This document shows, in pieces, positions 7,337 to 13,067 of a stretch of DNA of 15,544 bases. Position numbers and translations under genes: made by a program. Source of the DNA: CAYUPI01 sp964446585 (lineage in GTDB: Bacteria > Verrucomicrobiota > Verrucomicrobiia > Limisphaerales > UBA8199); the NCBI GenBank assembly GCA_964446585.1, contig CAYUPI010000094.1:1-15544 (forward strand), in the 5' to 3' direction. Below the pieces are notes generated by a model. The model was not told the DNA's origin, made no database searches, and saw nothing but the letters and a program-made list of their open reading frames with translations. Position 1 is the first letter of the stretch, and each line of letters starts with the position of its first letter.

Positions 7337-7397
7337 GGCAGACCTCGAAGTCGGCAAGTGCATGAAGGGACTGCGCATCGTGTTCATACATTTTGGC

Positions 7398-7428
7398 GTA
7401 ACTATCAAATAGACGATTTGATGGTTAC
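7398..7428. promoter_or_regulatory. 31-bp dyad operator 1 upstream of the CGNR regulator gene
   Basis: The arm GTAACTATCAAAT (7398-7410) and the arm ATTTGATGGTTAC (7416-7428) are complementary at 12 of 13 positions around the centre AGACG. The AT-rich symmetric form, the location 53-83 bp before the start codon and a second 31-bp site 40 bp downstream point to a binding site for a dimeric regulator. The regulator encoded just downstream is the obvious candidate, by inference only. Confidence 0.7.
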
Positions 7429-7437
7429 ACGAGTCTC

Positions 7438-7468
7438 GTAACTTGTCAAATGCAATTTTGGGGGTTAC
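7438..7468. promoter_or_regulatory. 31-bp dyad operator 2, degenerate, overlapping the promoter
   Basis: GTAAC (7438-7442) and GTTAC (7464-7468) bound a second 31-bp element of the same size as the first. The arms GTAACTTGTCAAA and TTTTGGGGGTTAC agree as inverted copies at 8 of 13 positions, mainly the outer GTAAC and the inner AAA. The four GTAAC/GTTAC ends in this region sit at 7398, 7424, 7438 and 7464, giving start-to-start spacings of 26, 14 and 26. Between the two dyads lies a further exact inverted repeat, ACGAG-T-CTCGT (7429-7439). Confidence 0.6.
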
Positions 7469-7471
7469 AGT
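7443..7471 (+). promoter_or_regulatory. Sigma70-type promoter of the CGNR regulator gene
   Basis: TTGTCA (7443-7448, 5 of 6 to TTGACA) and TACAGT (7466-7471, 4 of 6 to TATAAT) are separated by exactly 17 bp. A transcript would begin around 7478, only about 3 bases before ATG 7481, so the mRNA would be leaderless or nearly so. This fits the absence of a Shine-Dalgarno sequence. The promoter lies almost wholly within operator 2, an arrangement expected for repression. Confidence 0.55.
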
Positions 7472-7480
7472 ACCAGTGGT

Positions 7481-8134
7481 ATGAACGTGACTCCGGGCTC
7501 AAGCGCCGCGCCGCCAAAGCGATTTCATTTCGTAGGCGGGGCGTTGTGCCTGGACTTCTGCAATTCCATGGGAGGCAAGCGCGAGCGCGTGGCCAGAGAG
7601 TATCTGCATGCTTACACGGATTTTCTCTCCTGGTCGCAGCAGGCTGGCCTGGTGGAAAGCGCTCAGACGGAAGCCAGGCTTCGGGACGCCCGGCGTCGGC
7701 CGGCCGAGGCGGCGGCGGCGCTTAAACGGGCGATTTCGCTGCGGGAGGCCATTTATCGAATTTTCCAGGCAAATGCCCGGAGGAGAAAACCGAACGAGAG
7801 TGACCTCGTGCAGCTTAACGCGGAATTGAGGCGGTCCCTTCCTCGCCTCCAGATCGCGGCGAGCAAGCATGGTTTCGGCTGGGAATGGCGCCGCGAGAAC
7901 GGCGCCTTGGACGAGCCCCTCGGCCCGATTGCACGGTCCGCTGCGGAATTGTTGGTTTCCGGCGAGTTACTCGAGAAAGTCCGGCAGTGTCACGGCGACA
8001 ACTGCGGCTGGTTGTTCCTCGATTCGAGCAGGAACCACAGCCGTTGCTGGTGTGATATGCGCGACTGCGGGAACCGAGCGAAAGTGCGGCGCCATCGTTT
8101 GAAGCATCAGCACGACAAAAGACGAAATCGTTGA
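7481..8134 (+). CDS. ABATE-domain / CGNR zinc-finger putative transcriptional regulator
   Basis: A 217-residue protein with two recognisable parts. Residues 16-160 fit the ABATE (putative stress-induced transcription regulator) domain, opening with FVGGALCLDFCNSMGG and YLHAYTDFLSWSQQAGLV. Residues 168-206 are a CGNR zinc finger: Cys 170 and Cys 175 (C-x4-C), then Cys 191 and Cys 196 in CDMRDCGNR, followed by the basic segment AKVRRHRLKHQHDKRR, which should contact DNA. Proteins of this type are thought to be DNA-binding regulators, but ligands and targets are generally unproven. The gene stands alone. Its promoter is overlapped by paired 31-bp dyads (7398-7468), which suggests self-regulation. 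The ATG at 7481 is chosen because it fits the promoter and the domain starts soon after it. Confidence 0.9.
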   Translation: MNVTPGSSAAPPKRFHFVGGALCLDFCNSMGGKRERVAREYLHAYTDFLSWSQQAGLVESAQTEARLRDARRRPAEAAAALKRAISLREAIYRIFQANARRRKPNESDLVQLNAELRRSLPRLQIAASKHGFGWEWRRENGALDEPLGPIARSAAELLVSGELLEKVRQCHGDNCGWLFLDSSRNHSRCWCDMRDCGNRAKVRRHRLKHQHDKRRNR

Positions 8135-8145
8135 AGTTGTTTGAG

Positions 8146-8216
8146 TGCAGGAGTCGAGGTAGCCGAAAAATCCAAAATCCAAAATTGAACAGAGCCTCCT
8201 CACGTCGGCTCCTACA
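8146..8216. repeat. Degenerate palindromic repeat between two convergent genes
   Basis: TGCAGGAGTCGAGGT (8146-8160) and ACGTCGGCTCCTACA (8202-8216) are complementary at 12 of 15 positions. Between them is a short tandem repeat, AAAATCC twice and then AAAATT (8166-8186). Beside the right arm lie a second inverted pair, TGAAC (8186-8190) and GTTCA (8219-8223), and the palindrome AGGAGCTCCT (8225-8234). It fills the gap between the CGNR gene and the convergent permease gene and may also serve as a two-way terminator. Its form suggests a dispersed repeat family, but only one copy is in the window. Confidence 0.55.
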
Positions 8217-8246
8217 ATGTTCAGAGGAGCTCCTTGGCGGGGTGGG

Positions 8247-9005
8247 TCACTTGAAGTAAGCGCTGTACAAGAGCCTGAGCGTGATGGCGAACACGACGGT
8301 GATGAAGATTGGGCGGATGAATTTGGTGCCGCGCGTGATGACCATTCCGGCTCCCAACCGGGCGCCGAGAAGCTGCCCCACGCCCATGACGAGCCCTTCG
8401 ACAAAGAAAACGCGACCAGCCAGAAGGAAGAATGCCAGGCTGCTGAGATTGCTGGCGAAGTTCATCACTTTCGTGCAGCCAGTGGCCTTGGTCATGTTGA
8501 AGCCGAGACCCAGCATGAACGCCATCGTCCAAAACGTGCCCGTGCCCGGACCGAAATATCCATCGTAGAACCCTATAAGCAAACCGAAGATCAAATCAAA
8601 CCATCCTCGCTGAATCTGCGGATGCAGGTCCCGCTCACCCAGCTCGGGTTTCAGCAACATGAAAAGAGCCACAGCAATCAGGAGGATGGGGATAGCCCGT
8701 TTGAGGAAGGTCGGGTTGCCCTGCTCCACCGCTAGAGTGCCGCAAGCAGCGCCGACAAAGGAAAGGAGAAAGCCTCGCCCACATTCTCTCAAAGGAACCA
8801 AACCGGCCTGGGTATAGTGCCAGGCGGCGCTGCCGGAGCCGAAACTGGCCTGCAGCTTGTTCGTGCCCAGCGCCTCTTGTGGCCCGAACCCAAAACTCAG
8901 CAGGACCGGCAGAGTGATCAGGCCGCCGCCACCGGCAATTGAATCGACGAACCCAGCCGCTAATCCGGTCACGAACAGAATCGGCAAGCGCCAGGTTGCG
9001 AGCAT
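8247..9005 (-). CDS. TSUP-family permease (TauE/SafE type)
   Basis: From ATG 9005 the protein has 252 residues and about eight hydrophobic segments. The first half carries the family hallmark: GLAAGFVDSIAGGGGLITLPVLLSFG, then ALGTNKLQASFGSG. A second, related copy is seen at GFYDGYFGPGTGTFW and FNMTKATGCTKVMNFASN. TSUP proteins sit in the inner membrane and export or import small sulfur-containing or organic anions; the substrate cannot be assigned here. An upstream TTG at 9053 would add 16 residues (LGAFIPLWPILPSP) encoded by a repeat sequence, so the ATG is preferred. The gene is convergent with the CGNR regulator and lies downstream of the YfhO-type gene on the same strand. Confidence 0.93.
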   Translation of the reverse strand: MLATWRLPILFVTGLAAGFVDSIAGGGGLITLPVLLSFGFGPQEALGTNKLQASFGSGSAAWHYTQAGLVPLRECGRGFLLSFVGAACGTLAVEQGNPTFLKRAIPILLIAVALFMLLKPELGERDLHPQIQRGWFDLIFGLLIGFYDGYFGPGTGTFWTMAFMLGLGFNMTKATGCTKVMNFASNLSSLAFFLLAGRVFFVEGLVMGVGQLLGARLGAGMVITRGTKFIRPIFITVVFAITLRLLYSAYFK

Positions 9006-9038
9006 GGGGGAGGGTAGAATGGGCCAAAGGGGGATGAA

Positions 9039-9165
9039 AGCTCCAAGGTCCAACCTCCAAGCTCCAGAGAAACGTCAAACTCCAAAAACCAAGTCCGTCA
9101 GCTCGCGCGCGATTTGGAGCTTGGCGCATGGAGCTTCTCTGGTGCTTGGAACTTGGTGTTTGGAG
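9039..9165. repeat. CTCCAAG-rich palindromic repeat covering the end of the YfhO-type gene
   Basis: The left part (9039-9094) is made of CTCCAAG/AACTCCAAA-like units, and the right part (9113-9165) of the complementary TTTGGAG/CTTGG units. For example AGCTCCAGAGAA (9060-9071) faces TTCTCTGGTGCT (9135-9146), complementary at 11 of 12 positions. The repeat provides the last roughly 20 codons and the stop codon of the YfhO-type gene, and also the alternative TTG start region of the permease gene. Confidence 0.75.
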
Positions 9166-11680
9166 CCTTCCTTCCCGTGGCGCACCAACCGATCAGGCAG
9201 CCGATGACGGCCAACGCAGATATGCTCGCCCCACTTTGGAAGGCGCGGTCTTCATAAACGAGACGCACCTGATGCCGACCGCCGGGCACTTGGATTGCCT
9301 GGAAGGCATAGTTGGCCCGCAACAAAGGCGTGGAGCGAGCATCCACATAGGCGCGCCACGGATGATAGTAAGTTTGTGAAACGACCAGCATCGAGGGCGC
9401 AGCCGCCTCTACCTCCACCTCCACGCGCTTATTTTGAAATCGTGACGAAATAATTCGGGCGCTGGTTTGATTAGTGATTCCAATCAAAGGCTGCGCCTCC
9501 TTCAGCAGACAGACCACTTTGCTGGCGTCAAAGTTCGTCGAGAAGACAGCGCTCAACATGCCAGCATCGTCGAAATAAAACGGGCGCTGCCCCGCCGTCA
9601 CCAGCGGCAGGAAATTCGCGCGCGCCTCCCAACGGGGGAATTCTCCCGGCGCGCTGATTTGCGAGACGGCCATAAAATCCGCCAGGCGTGTCAACACGAG
9701 ATTGGTCGAGCCGTAGAGCGCGGAGAGCAAGTCGCCCGATTGGCGCGGTGCCAGTGAGAAAAAGCCATCCACCTTCGGCACCTCATCCAGCAGGTTACAA
9801 TCGGCGAAGTAGCCGAAACGCTTGACCAGGAAGTTGTCCTTCGGACTGCTGACCGCAAACTCTCGGAATTTCTGCGCGGCAGCAGGAGTCAGCATGGCCC
9901 GGGATTGGAAGATCTCGGGTTGCGGCTGCATCGCCAGTTTCGCGCGCGCCAGACCGGGTTCGTAAACGAAGGTTGGCACGGTCGGATTCTGGTTCGGTTC
10001 ATGTGTCCAAACATCCACCCAGGAGAGCAGCAAGAGCAGCAAAGGCAGGAAAGGTTGGAGCCAGGCGAATGAAGCCCCACCTGGAACCGTTCCGACGCAC
10101 TTTTCCCCCTCACCCTTGCCCTCTCCCTCAGGGAGAGGCGCCGCCTGCGGCTTCCGGCCGCTCGGCCTTAGCGCCACCAGGAGCAGCGTGGCGATCACAA
10201 GGAGCCCGGCCCGGCTTAAGCCGTTCCGGAGCGTCGCTCCATAGTCGTCCCCGGGGAACGGAGAAAGACGCGCCCAAAAGAGAATGCAAACGATGAGCAA
10301 CAGGAGCGCTCCACCCACCAATAACAACAGTCGGTCAAATGAACGTGCCTCTTGGGAGCTTCGGCCCTGCCATTGTGCAAAGCCAAACGCCGCCAGCAAC
10401 GGCATGGCGAACGTGACCAGAATAAGGAACTTCACCGGATAGGTCATCAGGCCCATCTGAGGAACGATATGGCGCAGCGCTCGATAAACGATGCCCTGAT
10501 CTCCCATCGCCAGTAGGAACGCCACGGCTGTCGCACTGCCGAGCAACCAAACCCGCCACTGTCGTGACGTCCATAGAGCCATGGCCGCCAACAACAGCAC
10601 TCCCACACCGAGATAATACGATGACGTCCAGGCCTGGCTCTGCTGGAAAAACAGCCCCATGTTCCACACTCGACCGAATACCATCGGCACGAGCAAATTG
10701 GCCCAACCCCAGGTCGGCATCGACCAACGTGTGTCGGCATACCCTTGCTCGCGCTGCGAGTGAGCTGCGAGATCGAGGAAAGGCGCCAACTGCACCGCGG
10801 CCAAGGCCGCCACTAGCACGACGACCGCCGGGAAGCGCCAAAATTGCGCGAGCAGAGTTCTGCCCCTGTTCTGCCGAGTGCGCCCGTCCTCGGGCGCAGC
10901 AGGGTCGATTAATTCCTGCGCGTCCGATTCTCCTGGCGCGGCTGGCAATCCGGAAGCTGCTGCGCCCGGGGACGGCCGCACTCCGCCACGCCGGAAAATC
11001 GCCTCCACGAACTGCGCGAGCCAGAGCACGGACAGCACAAGCCAGGTCAGCAAAATCGTCTCCGGCCCGCCCGCCAACATTTGCAGCACGCTGAAAACCG
11101 CGCCCACGATTAGCTTCCGTCCGCCTTCCTGCCAGGCGCGTTCCACAAACAACACGACCCACGGCATCCAACTGAGCGTCGCGATGTGGCTCGGCCACAT
11201 GAGCAGGTTCAAGGAAAAGCCATTGAAGGCGAACACGAGGCCTGCCACGGCCGCTGCCAGCCGGTTGCCCGTCCACCGGTGCGCCAGGAAATACATGCCC
11301 AGTCCGGCCCAGAACAGGTGCAGCAGGCAGAAGAAACTAAGCGACCAGCTCAACGGCAGCAGAAGGTAGATTAACGCCGGCGGATAGAGCGGCATCGTGT
11401 TCCATTGTGCCAGAAACGGAACGCCGCAATTGTTGTACGGATTCCACAGCGGTAGTTCGCCGCGCCAGAAACATTCACGTTGAAAGTGCGCCAGTGGGTA
11501 AGCGAAAAATCCGAAATCGCGGACGACGAAAGTCTGCAACCCGACTACGACTTGTGGAAACGCCGCGAAAATGAGCAGTCCAAATACCAGCGCAAATCGG
11601 CCGGGCGTAAGCCATTCACCTGATGGCGCCCAATCGTAATTCTCGGTCGCCTCGTCGTGCTGTCTTAGTTGTGGCTGCAC
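9098..11680 (-). CDS. YfhO-family polytopic membrane protein with repeat-derived insertions
   Basis: An 860-residue integral membrane protein starting at GTG 11680. The N-terminal two thirds hold about 12 hydrophobic segments, with conserved features of large GT-C-like proteins: VRDFGFFAYPLAHFQRE after the first segment, and WNPYNNCGVPFLAQ. The C-terminal third (about 560-810) is a soluble, probably extracytoplasmic domain, ending YYHPWRAYVD and YAFQAIQVPGGRHQVRLVYE, the usual closing block of YfhO proteins, followed by one last membrane span. Members are thought to act in glycosylation of cell-surface polymers, but no substrate is proven. Three segments look foreign: residues 232-269 (palindromic element), 515-526 (CTCTCCC hairpin repeat) and 839-860 (CTCCAAG repeat). 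The first two fall in loops between membrane segments. All keep the frame. Confidence 0.88.
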   Translation of the reverse strand: MQPQLRQHDEATENYDWAPSGEWLTPGRFALVFGLLIFAAFPQVVVGLQTFVVRDFGFFAYPLAHFQRECFWRGELPLWNPYNNCGVPFLAQWNTMPLYPPALIYLLLPLSWSLSFFCLLHLFWAGLGMYFLAHRWTGNRLAAAVAGLVFAFNGFSLNLLMWPSHIATLSWMPWVVLFVERAWQEGGRKLIVGAVFSVLQMLAGGPETILLTWLVLSVLWLAQFVEAIFRRGGVRPSPGAAASGLPAAPGESDAQELIDPAAPEDGRTRQNRGRTLLAQFWRFPAVVVLVAALAAVQLAPFLDLAAHSQREQGYADTRWSMPTWGWANLLVPMVFGRVWNMGLFFQQSQAWTSSYYLGVGVLLLAAMALWTSRQWRVWLLGSATAVAFLLAMGDQGIVYRALRHIVPQMGLMTYPVKFLILVTFAMPLLAAFGFAQWQGRSSQEARSFDRLLLLVGGALLLLIVCILFWARLSPFPGDDYGATLRNGLSRAGLLVIATLLLVALRPSGRKPQAAPLPEGEGKGEGEKCVGTVPGGASFAWLQPFLPLLLLLLSWVDVWTHEPNQNPTVPTFVYEPGLARAKLAMQPQPEIFQSRAMLTPAAAQKFREFAVSSPKDNFLVKRFGYFADCNLLDEVPKVDGFFSLAPRQSGDLLSALYGSTNLVLTRLADFMAVSQISAPGEFPRWEARANFLPLVTAGQRPFYFDDAGMLSAVFSTNFDASKVVCLLKEAQPLIGITNQTSARIISSRFQNKRVEVEVEAAAPSMLVVSQTYYHPWRAYVDARSTPLLRANYAFQAIQVPGGRHQVRLVYEDRAFQSGASISALAVIGCLIGWCATGRKAPNTKFQAPEKLHAPSSKSRAS
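10104..10138. repeat. CCCTCACCC/CTCTCCC hairpin repeat inside the YfhO-type gene
   Basis: The CCCTCACCC-type stretch is followed by CTCTCCC (10121-10127), the loop TCA and GGGAGAG (10131-10137), a perfect 7-bp hairpin. Repeats of this appearance are common between genes in many bacterial genomes. Here it is read on the minus strand as PLPEGEGKGEGEK, a charged loop (about residues 515-527) between two hydrophobic segments. Confidence 0.65.
10876..10984. repeat. Long palindromic repeat element, copy 2 (in frame inside the YfhO-type gene)
   Basis: The left arm at 10876-10903 (GAGTGCGCCCGTCCTCGGGC, then GCAGCAGG) faces a right arm at 10956-10984 whose reverse complement begins GGAGTGCGGCCGTCCCCGGG. 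Both match copy 1 at 6971-7091 apart from single-base changes. The interior (52 bases) is not obviously similar to that of copy 1. On the minus strand the element is translated in frame as GGVRPSPGAAASGL...DPAAPEDGRTR. Confidence 0.85.
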
Positions 11681-11685
11681 GGCGT

Positions 11686-11702
11686 CAACGATAGGATCGT
11701 TG
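11686..11702. promoter_or_regulatory. Perfect 17-bp dyad just before the YfhO-type start codon
   Basis: CAACGAT (11686-11692) and ATCGTTG (11696-11702) flank AGG. Read on the minus strand, it occupies bases -6 to -22 before GTG 11680, where the ribosome would bind. It could be a translation-masking hairpin or a protein site. A second dyad of the same 7-3-7 layout lies at 11743-11759. Confidence 0.45.
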
Positions 11703-11742
11703 AGCCCATTCCGTCCATAGTTGGTTGGAGTCTTGAGTGAAG

Positions 11743-11774
11743 TTTTGAAAGATTCAAAAATTCCATCCTAAAAA
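11743..11774 (+). promoter_or_regulatory. Candidate nuo promoter with an overlapping 17-bp dyad
   Basis: TTGAAA (11745-11750) and TAAAAA (11769-11774) with an 18-bp spacer form a plausible sigma70-type promoter about 75 bases before nuoB. TTTTGAA (11743-11749) and TTCAAAA (11753-11759) are exact inverted copies across AGA and cover the -35 element, so a regulator could bind there. The promoter call is weak; the dyad is exact. Confidence 0.35.
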
Positions 11775-11848
11775 ATCAACTTGCGACTGGAGTAAGGGGC
11801 GACTAAGTTGCGCGCGCGAAGTGAAACCCCACAACTTTGCGCAGTCCA

Positions 11849-12391
11849 ATGCAAACCAGCGCGGAAATTGGCTACAATTCAAATATCGAGGGAGATGTTG
11901 TCGTCACGCGCCGCGCCGCGGCGGTGGAGTGGCTCAGGAAACATCTCGACGACGGGGCCAATTGGGGCCGCAAAAACTCGCTTTGGCCCATGCCGATGGG
12001 CCTGGCCTGCTGCGCGATTGAGTTGATGGCGGCTGGCGCCAGCCGATTCGACATTTCTCGATTCGGGGCAGAGGTGATGCGGTTCTCGCCGCGCCAATCC
12101 GACGTGATGATTGTCGCCGGCACGGTTACTTACAAAATGGCGCTGGCCGTGAAGCGGATTTACGAGCAAATGCCCGAGCCGAAGTGGGTGATCTCAATGG
12201 GTGCTTGTGCTTCGACGGGGGGGATGTACCGCAGCTACGCGGTCCTGCAGGGAGTGGACCGAATTCTGCCGGTGGACGTCTATGTGGCTGGCTGTCCGCC
12301 GCGGCCCGAAGCGTTGCTGGACGGGCTCTTGAAGCTGCGCGATAAAGTTGCCCTGGAACCGACACTTGCGACGTTGAAGAAAGTGGCATGA
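11849..12391 (+). CDS. nuoB: NADH-quinone oxidoreductase subunit B
   Basis: A 180-residue subunit of the peripheral arm of respiratory complex I that holds the terminal iron-sulfur cluster N2, the electron donor to quinone. The four cluster cysteines are visible: the pair Cys 54-Cys 55 in GLACCAIELMA, Cys 120 in SMGACASTGG and Cys 149 in AGCPPRPEALLDG. The KNSLWPMPMG block before the pair is also typical. The ATG at 11849 is preferred over an upstream TTG (11837), which adds only four residues; neither has a clear Shine-Dalgarno sequence. It is the first gene of the cluster: the usual upstream nuoA is missing, and the gene upstream is the divergent YfhO-type gene. Its TGA overlaps the nuoC ATG (ATGA). 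Confidence 0.96.
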   Translation: MQTSAEIGYNSNIEGDVVVTRRAAAVEWLRKHLDDGANWGRKNSLWPMPMGLACCAIELMAAGASRFDISRFGAEVMRFSPRQSDVMIVAGTVTYKMALAVKRIYEQMPEPKWVISMGACASTGGMYRSYAVLQGVDRILPVDVYVAGCPPRPEALLDGLLKLRDKVALEPTLATLKKVA

Positions 12392-13050
12392 CCGCGCTCG
12401 ACCTGGCTAATCAATTGAGAGCACGGTTCGCTGGCGCGTTCTTAGAGCCGGCCGAATTTCGAGACGAAATTACACTCACGCTCCTGGAAGCCGAGCGAAT
12501 AACGGAGGTCTGCTCTTACGCTAAGGACGAACTTGGATTCGATTATCTGCTGGATATCTCCAGTGTGGACAATTACGGAGACGAGCCGCGTTTCACACTG
12601 GTTTACCACCTTTATGGCTACAGTCATCTTCGCCATCTGCGCCTGAAAACGTCGATCAGCGAAGAGAAATCCGACGCGCCGACCGTGACAGGTGTCTGGC
12701 GCGCCGCCGATTGGCATGAGCGCGAGATCTACGACTTGATGGGCATTCGTTTCCGCGGCCACCCCGACTTGCGCCGAATACTAATGTGGGAGGGTTACCC
12801 TTACTTCCCCTTGCGCAAGGATTTTCCCTTGGCCGGGAAGCCGAGTGACATGCCGGAGGTAGCCTTTACCGCGCCTTCGCCGATGGCGGGCGGGCCGTTC
12901 GTGACCATTGCCGGTGGAAAGGACTCAATTGCGCGGGAGCCTCGCGTCCGCATTCCCGATCCAGAGACGCGCGAAACGAAAGCGTCTCGCGTCAGCCGGC
13001 AGGATGGCAAGGCACCGGAAGAGCACAGGCAGAGACCGGATTCGAACTGA
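12388..13050 (+). CDS. nuoC: NADH-quinone oxidoreductase subunit C, with a C-terminal extension
   Basis: A 220-residue hydrophilic subunit of the complex I peripheral arm that packs against NuoD. The 30-kDa-subunit signature is clear: WHEREIYDLMGIRFRGHPDLRRILMWEGY, then FPLRKDFPLAGKPSDMP. The family core ends about residue 190, at REPRVRIPDPE. The last 27 or so residues (TRETKASRVSRQDG to the end) are polar and unlike the family. They are encoded by DNA with the inverted pair GAGACGC (12964-12970) and GCGTCTC (12982-12988), which suggests a repeat- or duplication-derived tail. It starts in the ATGA overlap with nuoB and is separated from nuoD by 17 bp. C and D are separate genes, not fused as in E. 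coli. Confidence 0.94.
   Translation: MTALDLANQLRARFAGAFLEPAEFRDEITLTLLEAERITEVCSYAKDELGFDYLLDISSVDNYGDEPRFTLVYHLYGYSHLRHLRLKTSISEEKSDAPTVTGVWRAADWHEREIYDLMGIRFRGHPDLRRILMWEGYPYFPLRKDFPLAGKPSDMPEVAFTAPSPMAGGPFVTIAGGKDSIAREPRVRIPDPETRETKASRVSRQDGKAPEEHRQRPDSN
12964..12988. repeat. Inverted repeat in the tail of nuoC
   Basis: GAGACGC (12964-12970) and GCGTCTC (12982-12988) are exact inverted copies with an 11-base loop; CTCGCGTC occurs both before (12942-12949) and after (12986-12993). It sits in the part of nuoC that encodes the unconserved tail. Confidence 0.5.
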
Positions 13051-13067
13051 GACAGAAAATCGCAGCG

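Noticed and set aside
6971..7344. CRISPR-like array in the repeat-rich intergenic region
   Set aside because: The repeats are inverted, of different sizes and not regularly spaced; no cas genes are near.
9006..9053. TTG start for the TSUP permease
   Set aside because: The extra N-terminus is encoded partly by the CTCCAAG repeat and adds nothing family-like.
10335..11276. 313-codon open frame on the minus strand inside the YfhO-type gene
   Set aside because: It is another frame of the same strand, rich in Arg, Gly and Ala, while the YfhO frame has clear membrane segments and motifs.
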